A DNA stretch of 48,895 nt, from the NCBI GenBank assembly GCA_017309275.1, contig JAFKLT010000066.1, positions 1 to 48,895 of the forward strand, in the 5' to 3' direction. Below, piece after piece: positions 37,834-46,406 of the stretch; the first letter of the stretch is position 1, and each line of letters opens with the position of its first letter. Origin of the DNA: Sphingomonadales bacterium. Its GTDB lineage: Bacteria; Pseudomonadota; Alphaproteobacteria; Sphingomonadales; Sphingomonadaceae. The notes under the pieces were generated by a model that saw nothing but the letters and a program-made list of their open reading frames with translations, made no database searches and was not told the DNA's origin. Position numbers and translations under genes: made by a program.

Positions 37834-38229
37834 ATGAACGTTCGGAAAATGACAGAGATACGCTGCGCGGAGGCCCCGCCCCCCGGCGGACATTATGCGC
37901 AGGCGATGCTGCACGGCGACACGCTTTATGTCTCGGGCCAGCTCGGCGTGACCAGCACGACCCCCGACGCCGACAATGTCCCGATTGCGGAGCAGGTCGC
38001 GTTCGCGCTGAACAACATTGCGGCGATCGGCCGCGTCGTCGGCGCACAGGTCGACGATATCATCCGGTGCACCGTCTATGTCGCCGACATCGCGCATTGG
38101 GACGATGCGAACCGCGCCTATGCCGCCTTCTTCGGGTCGCACCGCCCCGCGCGCTCGATCGTTCCCTGCGGCGCGCTCCACTTCGGCGCGCTGATCGAGA
38201 TCGAGGCCGTCATCGCCGTAAATTCCTGA
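37834..38229 (+). CDS. RidA-family enamine/imine deaminase
   Basis: A 131-residue YjgF/YER057c/UK114 protein that hydrolyses reactive 2-aminoacrylate-type enamines to keto acids. Family features are PPGGHYAQAMLHGDTLYVSGQLG, the central DDIIRCTVYVADIAHW and the active-site Arg in RPARSIVPCGAL, with Glu in EIEAVIAV. The ATG 37834 follows CGGAGAT, 15 bases after the PLP enzyme stop. Its place directly after a predicted amino-acid dehydratase fits detoxification of that enzyme's enamine product. Confidence 0.93.
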   Translation: MNVRKMTEIRCAEAPPPGGHYAQAMLHGDTLYVSGQLGVTSTTPDADNVPIAEQVAFALNNIAAIGRVVGAQVDDIIRCTVYVADIAHWDDANRAYAAFFGSHRPARSIVPCGALHFGALIEIEAVIAVNS

Positions 38230-38337
38230 GGACGCTGCGCGGAGATTCATCGCAGATTAGCAACTGCTCTCCGATATTGCGGTTGCCAATTGGGCAGGAG
38301 GCGCGACTGCTGCGTCACCGCGATGACAGGATCCGAC

Positions 38338-39936
38338 ATGCCGCAACCGAACGGTACGATACCGATCCCCGACGACGAGGACCTGCGCCTCGCCGCGGTC
38401 GAGCGCTACAAGCTCGGCGGAATCGGGCGCGAGCCGGCGTTCGACCATATCACGCGGCTGGCGGCCGAGCTGTTCGACGTGCCGATGTCGGTCGTCTCGA
38501 TCATCGGGTCGGACATGCAATGTTTTCGCGGCGCCTGCGGCCTCGATTCGGACGGCACCCCGCGCGATGTGGCCTTCTGCGCCTTCGCGATCCTCGACCC
38601 CGAGGTTACGGTGGTGCCCGACGCCATCGACGATCCGCGTTTTGCGAACAATCCGCTGGTGCTGGGCGATCCCTTCATCCGTTTCTACGCAGGCGCGCCG
38701 CTGCGCGTCGGCGGGCAGCCGGTCGGCACCTTGTGCCTGATCGATACCAAGCCCCGGCAATTCGGTGCCGACGAGCGCAAGCGGCTCGCCGATCTGGCGC
38801 GCACCGTCGTCGACCTGATCGAACTTCGCGTTCAGCGTTTCGCGACCGAGGATCACCGCCGCAAGCTCGACGAGGAGCGTGAGCTCCTGAAGCTGACGGT
38901 CGAGAATGTCAGCGAGGGCGTCGCGCTGTTCGACGGCGACCTGCGGCTGATGCTGTGGAACGAAGATTTCGTCGACCTGCTCGGCTATCCGCGAGGCGCG
39001 GTGAAGGAGGGGATCGAAGCGGCCATCCTGGTCGAGCGGATCGCGGCGAGCGGCGCGCTGGGCTCGGGTGATCCGGCGCAGATTACCGCCGGACTGATGG
39101 CCTCGATCCGCACGACCGAAAGCCGCCGTCTCGACCTGACCGGTCCCAACGGCCGGACGCTCGAGTTCTGGCGCAAGACGCTGGCCGACGGCCGCTTCAT
39201 CGCGACGGTTCGCGACGTGACCGACGAGCGGCAGATGGCGCGGATGAAGGACGAGCTGGTCTCGACTGTCAGCCACGAACTGCGCACGCCGCTGGCGGCG
39301 ATCGTCGGCGCGGTCGGTCTGCTCGATGCCGGCGCGGCCGGTCCCCTCGACGCCAAGGCAGCGCGGCTCGTCACGCTGGGCAAGAAGAATGCCGAGCGGC
39401 TGACCGAACTCGTCAACGACCTGCTCGACATGGACAAGCTGCAATCCGGCCGCATGCCCTTCCGCTTCGAGGCGCAGGACCTAGGCGCGCTGCTCGCCGA
39501 AGCGGCTGAGCAGAATCAGCCCTATGCCGATCGATACCATGTGACATTCGCGCTCGATTTGCCCGGTGCACCGCTGATCGTCCCCGTCGACCGGACGCGG
39601 CTGTTCCAAGTCATCACCAACCTTCTGTCCAACGCCTGCAAATTCTCGCCCGCCGGTTCGACCGTGCACCTGTCGCTGCGGCGCGAAGACCCGCACGCCT
39701 GCATTCGGGTGCGCGATGCCGGACCGGGGATCGGCCCGGCCTTCCGCCATCGGCTCTTCACCCGTTTCGCGCAGGAAGAGGGCGAGCATCAGGCGGGCCA
39801 CGCCGGAACCGGCCTAGGCCTGGCGATCAGCAAGGCGATCGTCGATGCGCATGACGGATCGATCGCACTCGATGAAACATTTGCCGACGGCGCGGCGTTC
39901 GACATCTGTCTGCCGCTGGTCCGCGGCGCCGTTTGA
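38338..39936 (+). CDS. GAF-PAS sensor histidine kinase
   Basis: A 532-residue cytoplasmic kinase with no transmembrane helix. The GAF domain is at about 30-165, the PAS-like domain at about 185-298, HisKA has the phospho-acceptor His313 (STVSHELRTPL), and HATPase carries NLLSNACKFSP, DAGPGIG and GTGLGLAISKAI. I prefer ATG 38338 (AGGAT upstream) over ATG 38323. It is followed ten bases later by a CheY-like regulator, its likely partner, and then by the GH113-like gene. Confidence 0.93.
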   Translation: MPQPNGTIPIPDDEDLRLAAVERYKLGGIGREPAFDHITRLAAELFDVPMSVVSIIGSDMQCFRGACGLDSDGTPRDVAFCAFAILDPEVTVVPDAIDDPRFANNPLVLGDPFIRFYAGAPLRVGGQPVGTLCLIDTKPRQFGADERKRLADLARTVVDLIELRVQRFATEDHRRKLDEERELLKLTVENVSEGVALFDGDLRLMLWNEDFVDLLGYPRGAVKEGIEAAILVERIAASGALGSGDPAQITAGLMASIRTTESRRLDLTGPNGRTLEFWRKTLADGRFIATVRDVTDERQMARMKDELVSTVSHELRTPLAAIVGAVGLLDAGAAGPLDAKAARLVTLGKKNAERLTELVNDLLDMDKLQSGRMPFRFEAQDLGALLAEAAEQNQPYADRYHVTFALDLPGAPLIVPVDRTRLFQVITNLLSNACKFSPAGSTVHLSLRREDPHACIRVRDAGPGIGPAFRHRLFTRFAQEEGEHQAGHAGTGLGLAISKAIVDAHDGSIALDETFADGAAFDICLPLVRGAV

Positions 39937-39945
39937 GGGGAGCCC

Positions 39946-40326
39946 ATGACGATCCGCATTCTCTATGTCGATGACGAGCCTGATCTCCGCGAAATCGCGG
40001 TCATGTCGCTCGAACTCGACCCGGAATTCGAAGTGCGCGACTGCTCGACCGGCACGGCGGCGCTCGCCGAAGCCGCGACGTGGCAACCCGCGCTCGTCAT
40101 GCTCGACGTGATGATGGCGGGGCTCGACGGTCCCGAGACGAGCCGGAAACTCCGCGAGCAGAAAGAGACCGCGCATATCCCCTTCGTCTTCATCACGGCG
40201 CAGGCGCAGGCGAACGATATCGAGATGCTGATGGCCGAGGGTGCGCGGGCGGTGATCCCAAAGCCGTTCGATCCCGCGACGCTGGCGCAGACCGTGCGCG
40301 GACTGCTGACCGATCGCAAGGGTTAG
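39946..40326 (+). CDS. CheY-like single-domain response regulator
   Basis: A 126-residue receiver domain with no output domain. The acidic pair Asp9-Asp10, phospho-acceptor Asp54 (LVMLDVMM), Thr (FITAQ) and Lys (IPKPFDP) are all present. It is encoded directly after the histidine kinase and five bases before the next gene, so it is likely phosphorylated by that kinase and acts through protein contact. An Hpt protein at 47401-47727 could be part of the same relay (inference). Confidence 0.95.
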   Translation: MTIRILYVDDEPDLREIAVMSLELDPEFEVRDCSTGTAALAEAATWQPALVMLDVMMAGLDGPETSRKLREQKETAHIPFVFITAQAQANDIEMLMAEGARAVIPKPFDPATLAQTVRGLLTDRKG

Positions 40327-40330
40327 GCCG

Positions 40331-41353
40331 ATGCCGGTCGACCGGCGCAGCCTGTTGGCGGCCATCGCCGCCGCCTCGCTCGCACCGGCATGGAAGGCCA
40401 AGGCAATCACCCGCGACGCGCTCCACGGTTTCAACCTGATCGAAACGCCCGAGGCGCCCTTCGGCAGCGAGGCCGCCGCGCGCTCGATGCGCGACATCGC
40501 CGCCCTCGGCGCCAATTGCGTCGCGCTGATCCCCTTTCTCTGGCAGTCCTCGGCATCGAGCGCGGAGATCGTCCTTGGCGACGCGCTGCCGCCCGACCGG
40601 CTCCGAGCCGGCATCGCCCAGGCACGCGCTGCGGGCCTTTCGGTGGTGGTCAAGCCGCACATCTGGGTGCCGCACGGCTGGGCGGGCATGGTCGCGCCGC
40701 GCGGCGAGGCCGATTGGTGCCGCTGGTTTTCCGATTATCTTGCCGCGATCCTGCCGCTGGCCCGCCTCGCGGCGGAGGACGGCGCGGCCGCGTTCGTCGT
40801 CGGAACCGAAGTACGCGGGACGGTCGCGCGCTCCGAATGGCGCGAGCTGATCGCCGCCGTCCGGTCGGTCTTTCCGCGCCGACTGACCTATGTCGCGCAC
40901 GGCGCCGACGAGGCGGAAAAGATCGCCTTCTGGCGCGACCTCGATGCGGTCGGCGTGTCGCTCTATCCCGCGCTCGGCGCGGCGCGCGACAAGGGCGCGT
41001 GGCACCGCGCGATGGCGGCGGAACTTGCGCGGGTGCGCGCCGTCGCGTCGCGCGCGGACCGCCCCGTCTGGATCGGCGAAATCGGCCTGCGCTCCGCTGC
41101 CGACGCCACGAAGAAGCCGTGGGAAAGCGCCGAGGAGCGCACGGCCGCCGCCGACCCCGAACTACAGGCGCACGTAATCGGCGCCTGGCTGCACGAATTG
41201 GCGGCTATCGTCCCCGAAGCGCTGCTCGTCTGGCGGTGGTTCAGCGATCCCGATGCGGGCGGCCGCGCCGACACCGACTTTACCGTTCAGGGCAAGCCCG
41301 CCGCCGACGTCCTGCGCGCTTATTGGCTCAAAAGCGGTACCAGAGCCCGGTAA
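40331..41353 (+). CDS. GH113-like glycoside hydrolase, exported
   Basis: A 340-residue TIM-barrel protein. It starts with a short RRSLLAAIAAASLAPAWKAKA export signal, possibly twin-arginine. The barrel carries HGFNLIE, LGANCVALIPFLWQ, the catalytic acid/base Glu160 (VVGTEVRG) and the nucleophile Glu250 (WIGEIGLRS), as in GH113 beta-mannanase-type enzymes. It follows the response regulator by five bases and overlaps the 3' end of the convergent beta-barrel gene by 26 bases. A role in trimming or releasing the polysaccharide made by the opposite operon is a reasonable inference. Confidence 0.85.
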   Translation: MPVDRRSLLAAIAAASLAPAWKAKAITRDALHGFNLIETPEAPFGSEAAARSMRDIAALGANCVALIPFLWQSSASSAEIVLGDALPPDRLRAGIAQARAAGLSVVVKPHIWVPHGWAGMVAPRGEADWCRWFSDYLAAILPLARLAAEDGAAAFVVGTEVRGTVARSEWRELIAAVRSVFPRRLTYVAHGADEAEKIAFWRDLDAVGVSLYPALGAARDKGAWHRAMAAELARVRAVASRADRPVWIGEIGLRSAADATKKPWESAEERTAAADPELQAHVIGAWLHELAAIVPEALLVWRWFSDPDAGGRADTDFTVQGKPAADVLRAYWLKSGTRAR

Positions 41354-42122
41354 TCACGCCCCGTTCGCGCAGCGCGTTCTTGCCGCCCAGCGTCGCCAGT
41401 CCGCCGATCTGAAACGACAGATGGTCGTCGATGTCATAGACCGTGCTCAGATAGGCGTTGTGATAACGGTAGGAGTTGAAGACCCCCTGGCCCGCGCCGT
41501 CGGAGAAGGTGTTAAAGAGCTGGCCGATGACCTGCAGCTTCTTCGCGGGCCGGACGCCCAGCGTGACGTCGGCATGATATTCGTTCGGCGGGTCGCCGGC
41601 GCGCAGGCGATACCCGCCCTGCAGATCAACAAAGGCGTCGGTCTGGCCAAGCTTGAAGCCCTTTCCGACCAGCGCGCGGAAATCATATTCGGCGTCGGTG
41701 CTGCCGACCTGCGCCAGGCTGTCGGTGCGCTTCTTGCCGGGAATGCGGGCCGTGCCCTGCACCGATGCGACCCAGCCGTCGCCGTGCGCGACGCGATAAC
41801 GCGCGCCAAGCTCGGTATAGCCGAGGCCGGATGTGTCGGCCCCCGGCCCCTCGATCCCGACGTGACGGAAACTGGGATTGACCATCAGCGTCAGATCGTC
41901 GGTTACGCCATATTCGATCAGCGCATAGGCCTCCAGCTTCTCATAGTCGCTGATGTCGATGGTATCGCCGTTGCCGTCATAGCCCTTCGTGCTGTTCGAA
42001 TAGACGCCGGTGACGATCACCTGCCCCTTGCCCGCCTCCTGCGTCCAGGCCGACGCAAGCGCCGTTCCGGGCAGGATCAGTGCCGCCAGCGCCGCGAGTG
42101 CGATTGCCGTCTTCTTCATCAT
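41328..42122 (-). CDS. Outer-membrane beta-barrel-like protein
   Basis: A 264-residue protein with a signal peptide (about 1-24, ending ALASAW). Amphipathic strands run throughout and it ends with the outer-membrane C-terminal signature GLWYRF. No family name is recognised with certainty; the layout resembles small transporter-like barrels of unknown substrate. ATG 42122 (or 42119) overlaps the stop of the receiver/GGDEF gene. Being last in the polysaccharide operon, it is a candidate for the outer-membrane exit of the polymer (inference). Confidence 0.85.
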   Translation of the reverse strand: MMKKTAIALAALAALILPGTALASAWTQEAGKGQVIVTGVYSNSTKGYDGNGDTIDISDYEKLEAYALIEYGVTDDLTLMVNPSFRHVGIEGPGADTSGLGYTELGARYRVAHGDGWVASVQGTARIPGKKRTDSLAQVGSTDAEYDFRALVGKGFKLGQTDAFVDLQGGYRLRAGDPPNEYHADVTLGVRPAKKLQVIGQLFNTFSDGAGQGVFNSYRYHNAYLSTVYDIDDHLSFQIGGLATLGGKNALRERGVITGLWYRF

Positions 42123-43081
42123 TCGCTTCCTATGCTGATGGCCTGATTGCCGCCGTTGCGCATCGCCTCTTCTCCGCTCGCGATCATGTGCGACGGCAAA
42201 CGAAGCAGCGCCTCGGCACGGGCTTCGCCGACCACCGTCGACACGCGGACATGGTCGTGATCGGGCGAGCTGCCGTGCGCGAGTTGCAGCGCGGCGAGCC
42301 GCCGATGCGCGTCCTCGGCCATAGCGTGGAGCAGCGCCCCCGTCGTCCCCGGCGCGACGACCAGAAACTGACCGTCGCCGAAATAGCCGAGCGTCGCCGC
42401 CAGCGGTGCGTTGAGCGTGCCGAACTCGCGGCCGAGGCGGCGGAGCAACTGCTCGGCCGCGACCGGACCATTTTCGGCGCGGTATGCCGCCAGGCTGTCG
42501 ACCGTCAGGAGCAACAGCGCGGTGCCGAGGCCGCCGTCGGCCGCCGCCCGGATATGCGCATCGACCGCCTCGCGGTCGGGCAGTCCGATCGCCTCGTCGA
42601 TGCGATAGGTCTTTGCAGGCGCCTTGCCGCTCGCCTGCGCACGCAATTCGGCCTCGCGCGCGTGGCGCCGGTCGATCTCGCGCTTGAAACGCAGCGACGA
42701 CCGAACGCGGGCAAGCAGTTCGATCGGGTTGATCGGCTTGGTCACATAATCGTTGGCGCCGGCGACGAAGGCCTGGTTCAGCACCTCCACGTCGGACTGG
42801 CCGCTGACCATCAGGATCGGAATGTCGCGATAGCGCCGCGACGAACGGATACGCGCGCAGGCCTCGACCCCGTCGACGCCCGGCATCACGATGTCGAGCA
42901 GGACAAGGTCATAGGCCGGCGGTTCGTCAGGGTCGCCGTCGAGGCCCAGCAGTTCATAGGCCTGCTCGGCCGATGCCGCCGCCTTGACCACGTCGAATTC
43001 GCCCTCGGCGAGCGCGGCCAGCGCGATTTCGCGGGCGTCCTCGCTGTCGTCGACCAACAGGATATGGGCCACCTGGGTCAT
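42119..43081 (-). CDS. Receiver plus degenerate GGDEF regulator
   Basis: A 320-residue regulator. The receiver domain (1-130) has Asp11-Asp12, phospho-acceptor Asp63 (LVLLDIVMP) and Lys (YVTKPINP). After a helical linker (135-160) the C-terminal part (165-300) looks like a GGDEF fold, but the signature is replaced by FGDGQF. It should not make c-di-GMP and could instead bind a ligand or partner. Within the polysaccharide operon it may sense phosphorylation and control the synthase. Confidence 0.87.
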   Translation of the reverse strand: MTQVAHILLVDDSEDAREIALAALAEGEFDVVKAAASAEQAYELLGLDGDPDEPPAYDLVLLDIVMPGVDGVEACARIRSSRRYRDIPILMVSGQSDVEVLNQAFVAGANDYVTKPINPIELLARVRSSLRFKREIDRRHAREAELRAQASGKAPAKTYRIDEAIGLPDREAVDAHIRAAADGGLGTALLLLTVDSLAAYRAENGPVAAEQLLRRLGREFGTLNAPLAATLGYFGDGQFLVVAPGTTGALLHAMAEDAHRRLAALQLAHGSSPDHDHVRVSTVVGEARAEALLRLPSHMIASGEEAMRNGGNQAISIGSE

Positions 43082-44523
43082 TGAATGTCTCCGGATTGGG
43101 TGCGCGACCAGACGCGCCAGCCCTGATGATCATAGGTCAGGCGATAGCCTGGCGCGCCTTGCGCATAGAGAGCGGGGAAGATGCGCGTGACCAGATCGTC
43201 GCTCTCCCCCGGCTGGTGCTGACGAACCGCGACATGCGGTGCGTCCAGTTCGCGCTTCAGGATCGCGACGGTGAAGGCCGGATCGGTCGCTGTGATCAGT
43301 CCGCGGGTCGCTCCGCGCGCAGTGACCACCGCCGGATGCGCGATCGCGTCGATCATCACATCGTCGCGTCCGGCAAGATATTCGCCAAGGTCGGCTTCGG
43401 GCGTGGTGCCCGCGATGCGGCTACCGAACAGCGCATCCAGCGCCGGCCGGATCGCCGCAATGTTGGTCAGCGTGATGCTGAGCGCGATCAGCAGGCCGAT
43501 CGCCATCAGCGCCGCCGTACGAAGCGCCCGAGCACGCTCGATCGGCCAGCGCGCCGAAACGACCGCCGCCGCGGCAACGGTCGGCGCCAGCGCACCGATC
43601 GCGCTCGACGAAAGACCAAGGATAGCCAGCAGCGCCGCCGCAAGCATCATCGTTCCCAAAAGCGCGCCCGCCGCCGCCTGTAGCGGGCGACGCGTGCTGA
43701 CGCGCAGGATCATGCCCGGCACGATCACCATCGTACCGATCACCCCCGCGCCGCACGCCGCAGCGACCAGCCACCAGGGCTGGCTGCTCCACCGGGCCGC
43801 CTGCAGAAACTCGGGCGTCACGAAGGCGAGCGGATCGTGGAGCAGGATCCACGACACGATGCAGAAGGCAAAGATCGAAAAGAGCAGCGGGAACAGCAGC
43901 ACCGTATAGACGCTGACATAGAAGCGCTGGAGCATCTGCGTCGGCACCGACAGCAACAGAAAGGGCACCGCCGAAACCGCGATCACCGCACCTTCCAGAT
44001 TGGTAAAGGCGAGCAGGGGCAGCGACAGCGTCAGCGTGATCAGGTCGTTGACCCCGCCCGTCGCGCGAAACCCGAACAGCCCGAGGCCATAGAGCCATAC
44101 GCCCCACAACAGGAGCATCGCCTCCGGCCCGCTCGCGACCGAAAACAGCGCGAAGGGATGCAGGCAGAACAGCAGCGCAAGGAAAACGACCGCCTCGACC
44201 TCGAAGCGCGCGCGGCGCATCGTGACGATATAGGCGACCAGGAATCCCCCCGCGAGCCCGGCGGTCAGCAGCGCCGGCGCCGCGATCCCGATCAGCGCCG
44301 CGAACGGCTCGACGATCGACAGCAGCACATAGGGCAGCGGCGGATAGGCGGCGAGCAGCGTCGCAAGATCGGCCTTTCCGTTCATCCCCAGCATCGCGCG
44401 GCCGGCCAGCGCCGCCGTGTCGGCGGGCCACAGGTTCGCCCGCGCCAGCCACAGCGATGCCAGCGCCGCCAGCAGGCCAAAGCCGATGATGGTCAGCCGG
44501 GCGCGGGTCAGGTGCGCGGTCAT
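43078..44523 (-). CDS. Polytopic membrane protein of polysaccharide operon
   Basis: A 481-residue inner-membrane protein with about ten transmembrane helices and a soluble C-terminal stretch (about 410-481). The pattern resembles GT-C/DUF2029-type glycosyltransferases: an Asp near the N-terminus in a loop (LWPADTAALAGRAML) followed by ...AAYPPLPY. The match is weak. The start at ATG 44523 overlaps the GT2 stop (ATGA); the frame upstream is a shadow. It may polymerise or modify the glycan, or help translocate it. Confidence 0.82.
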   Translation of the reverse strand: MTAHLTRARLTIIGFGLLAALASLWLARANLWPADTAALAGRAMLGMNGKADLATLLAAYPPLPYVLLSIVEPFAALIGIAAPALLTAGLAGGFLVAYIVTMRRARFEVEAVVFLALLFCLHPFALFSVASGPEAMLLLWGVWLYGLGLFGFRATGGVNDLITLTLSLPLLAFTNLEGAVIAVSAVPFLLLSVPTQMLQRFYVSVYTVLLFPLLFSIFAFCIVSWILLHDPLAFVTPEFLQAARWSSQPWWLVAAACGAGVIGTMVIVPGMILRVSTRRPLQAAAGALLGTMMLAAALLAILGLSSSAIGALAPTVAAAAVVSARWPIERARALRTAALMAIGLLIALSITLTNIAAIRPALDALFGSRIAGTTPEADLGEYLAGRDDVMIDAIAHPAVVTARGATRGLITATDPAFTVAILKRELDAPHVAVRQHQPGESDDLVTRIFPALYAQGAPGYRLTYDHQGWRVWSRTQSGDIQ

Positions 44524-46406
44524 GCCGTCGGCTCCGGCTTCAGCGCCTCGGCGACTTCCATCGCCGTATGTTTCGAAATGCCGTGCTGGGTCTTTTCCCA
44601 ATAAAAGGGTTTGGTGATGAGCTGCCATGCCCCTTTCCACGAGGCGATCGACAGCAAGACCCAATACCAGATGACGGTAATGCTATAGGGCGCGAGCTTC
44701 ACCCACTGCCGCCGGAAGGGCGCGAGCATCATCAGAAAGATGAACATGCCGTTGCCGAGCAACAGGTTGAGCAGGCTCATGTAGAGCAGGATCGGCGGAA
44801 AGACGAGGTCGAAGCCGCTGGTCTGCGTAATGATCCAAAAGGCGAAGACGCCCCAGAAGATCGGGTTGAGCAGCCCCGACAGCACCGTGCCGCCGATGAA
44901 GGCGACGAAGCCCAGCGTGCCGAGCGGCCCCACCGTCTTCATCAGGTGCAGCGGTCGCCGCGTGTGAACGAGGCAGGTCTGCATATAGCCCTTGATCCAG
45001 CGCGAACGCTGCCGGATCCAGTTGGTCTGCGAGACATTGGCCTCTTCGAACGTCGTCGATTCCACCAGGCGGACGCGATAGCCCTTCTGTGTCATGCGGA
45101 TGCCCAGGTCGGCGTCCTCGGTGACGTTGAACGGGTCCCATGCGTGCAGTTCGCGCAGCACGTCGATCTTGAAATGGTTCGACGTCCCGCCCAGCGGGAT
45201 CGGGATGCCCAGGCGTTCCAGCCCCGGCAGCATCAGGTCGAACCACAGCGAATAGTCGAGCGTGAACATGCGCGTCAGCCAGTTCTCCGACGCGTTATAA
45301 TAGTTCAGCCGGCACTGGACGCAGGCGACCTCGGGCCCCGACCGGCGAAAGGCCGCGACGACCTTGCGCAGTTGGTCGGGCTCGGGCTTGTCCTCTGCAT
45401 CGAAGATGACGAGATAGTCGCCGCGCGCATAGCGCAGCGCATAGTTGCATGCCTTCGGTTTGGTCTGAGGTTGCGACGCGGGGACGCGGATGATCTCGAA
45501 GATGCCCTCCAAACCCAGGCGTTTCGCGGCGTCGATCGTTTCGTGATCGCCCTCCTCCAGCACGATCTTGATGTCGAGCTTGGCCAACGGATAGTCGAGC
45601 TTGCGCAGCGCGCCCGCCAGGATCGGCAGCACCTCGGGCTCGCGGAACATGGGGACCAGGATGGTATAGATCGGCAGATCGTCGTCGCGCAGCAGCCGCG
45701 CCTCGGCATCGAGCGCTTTCATGCGGGTGCCCTGGCGGCGACCGCCGGCCCAGACCAGAAAGCCCTTGAAGATGAAATTGCCCAGATAGAACAGGCTCAT
45801 CACCGCATTGACGATGATCAGCGTGACGATCGGCGACCAGGCGAGGCCCGCGACGAGGATGGTCAGGAATAGCCATGCCGCCGCGATCTGCGCGCGGGTA
45901 AACACCGTCTGCGCCGACATCTCGGGATCGGTGTCGGCCAGCTCATAGACCGCGCGGTGCGAGTGGCTGCTGCCGAAGGCGCGCTGAAGCGACCACAATA
46001 TGTCGAACTTGGCCGTGACGACCAGATCGACGTCGCGCCCCCAGCGGCGGCGGATATACAGCATCGCCTCAGGTCCGGGGCGTGCGGTCGCGATGACGAG
46101 GCGGCCGTCGCGGCTTCGCCACGGCATCGTCAGCTCGCGCATATAATCGTCAACCTCGGCCTCGTTCAGCAGCTCGGGGTCGGGCGGATCGTTGCGCAGG
46201 TCGACGAAATCGATGCCGAAGCGCTGCGCGAGCGCGGTGTAATAGGCGATCGGCGTGATCCAGCGCCGCGCCATCAGCACGTCGGACAGCGAGGCGTCCC
46301 ACGCCTCCACCAGGTCGACGGCCTCGTCGAACTGCTTCAGCGTGATCAGCCCCCGCTCGACCAGAAAGTCGCCGGTCCAGGTATCGCTGGCGGTCAGGCG
46401 CGTCAT
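44520..46406 (-). CDS. MshEN-GT2 polysaccharide synthase (NfrB/BcsA-like)
   Basis: A 628-residue synthase. Residues 1-145 are an MshEN/GspE-N-like domain (GDFLVERGLITLKQFDEAV, LSDVLMARRWIT, FGIDFVDL), which in NfrB- and MshE-type proteins binds c-di-GMP. Two membrane helices (about 173-215) precede a processive GT2 domain with the acidic motifs EEGDHE (285-290), FDAED (335-339) and VTED (428-431) and the QxxRW motif (QRSRW, 466-470). Further helices follow. There is no PilZ domain. ATG 46406 overlaps the BcsB-like stop (ATGA). It should polymerise and export a glycan across the inner membrane. Confidence 0.93.
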   Translation of the reverse strand: MTRLTASDTWTGDFLVERGLITLKQFDEAVDLVEAWDASLSDVLMARRWITPIAYYTALAQRFGIDFVDLRNDPPDPELLNEAEVDDYMRELTMPWRSRDGRLVIATARPGPEAMLYIRRRWGRDVDLVVTAKFDILWSLQRAFGSSHSHRAVYELADTDPEMSAQTVFTRAQIAAAWLFLTILVAGLAWSPIVTLIIVNAVMSLFYLGNFIFKGFLVWAGGRRQGTRMKALDAEARLLRDDDLPIYTILVPMFREPEVLPILAGALRKLDYPLAKLDIKIVLEEGDHETIDAAKRLGLEGIFEIIRVPASQPQTKPKACNYALRYARGDYLVIFDAEDKPEPDQLRKVVAAFRRSGPEVACVQCRLNYYNASENWLTRMFTLDYSLWFDLMLPGLERLGIPIPLGGTSNHFKIDVLRELHAWDPFNVTEDADLGIRMTQKGYRVRLVESTTFEEANVSQTNWIRQRSRWIKGYMQTCLVHTRRPLHLMKTVGPLGTLGFVAFIGGTVLSGLLNPIFWGVFAFWIITQTSGFDLVFPPILLYMSLLNLLLGNGMFIFLMMLAPFRRQWVKLAPYSITVIWYWVLLSIASWKGAWQLITKPFYWEKTQHGISKHTAMEVAEALKPEPTA

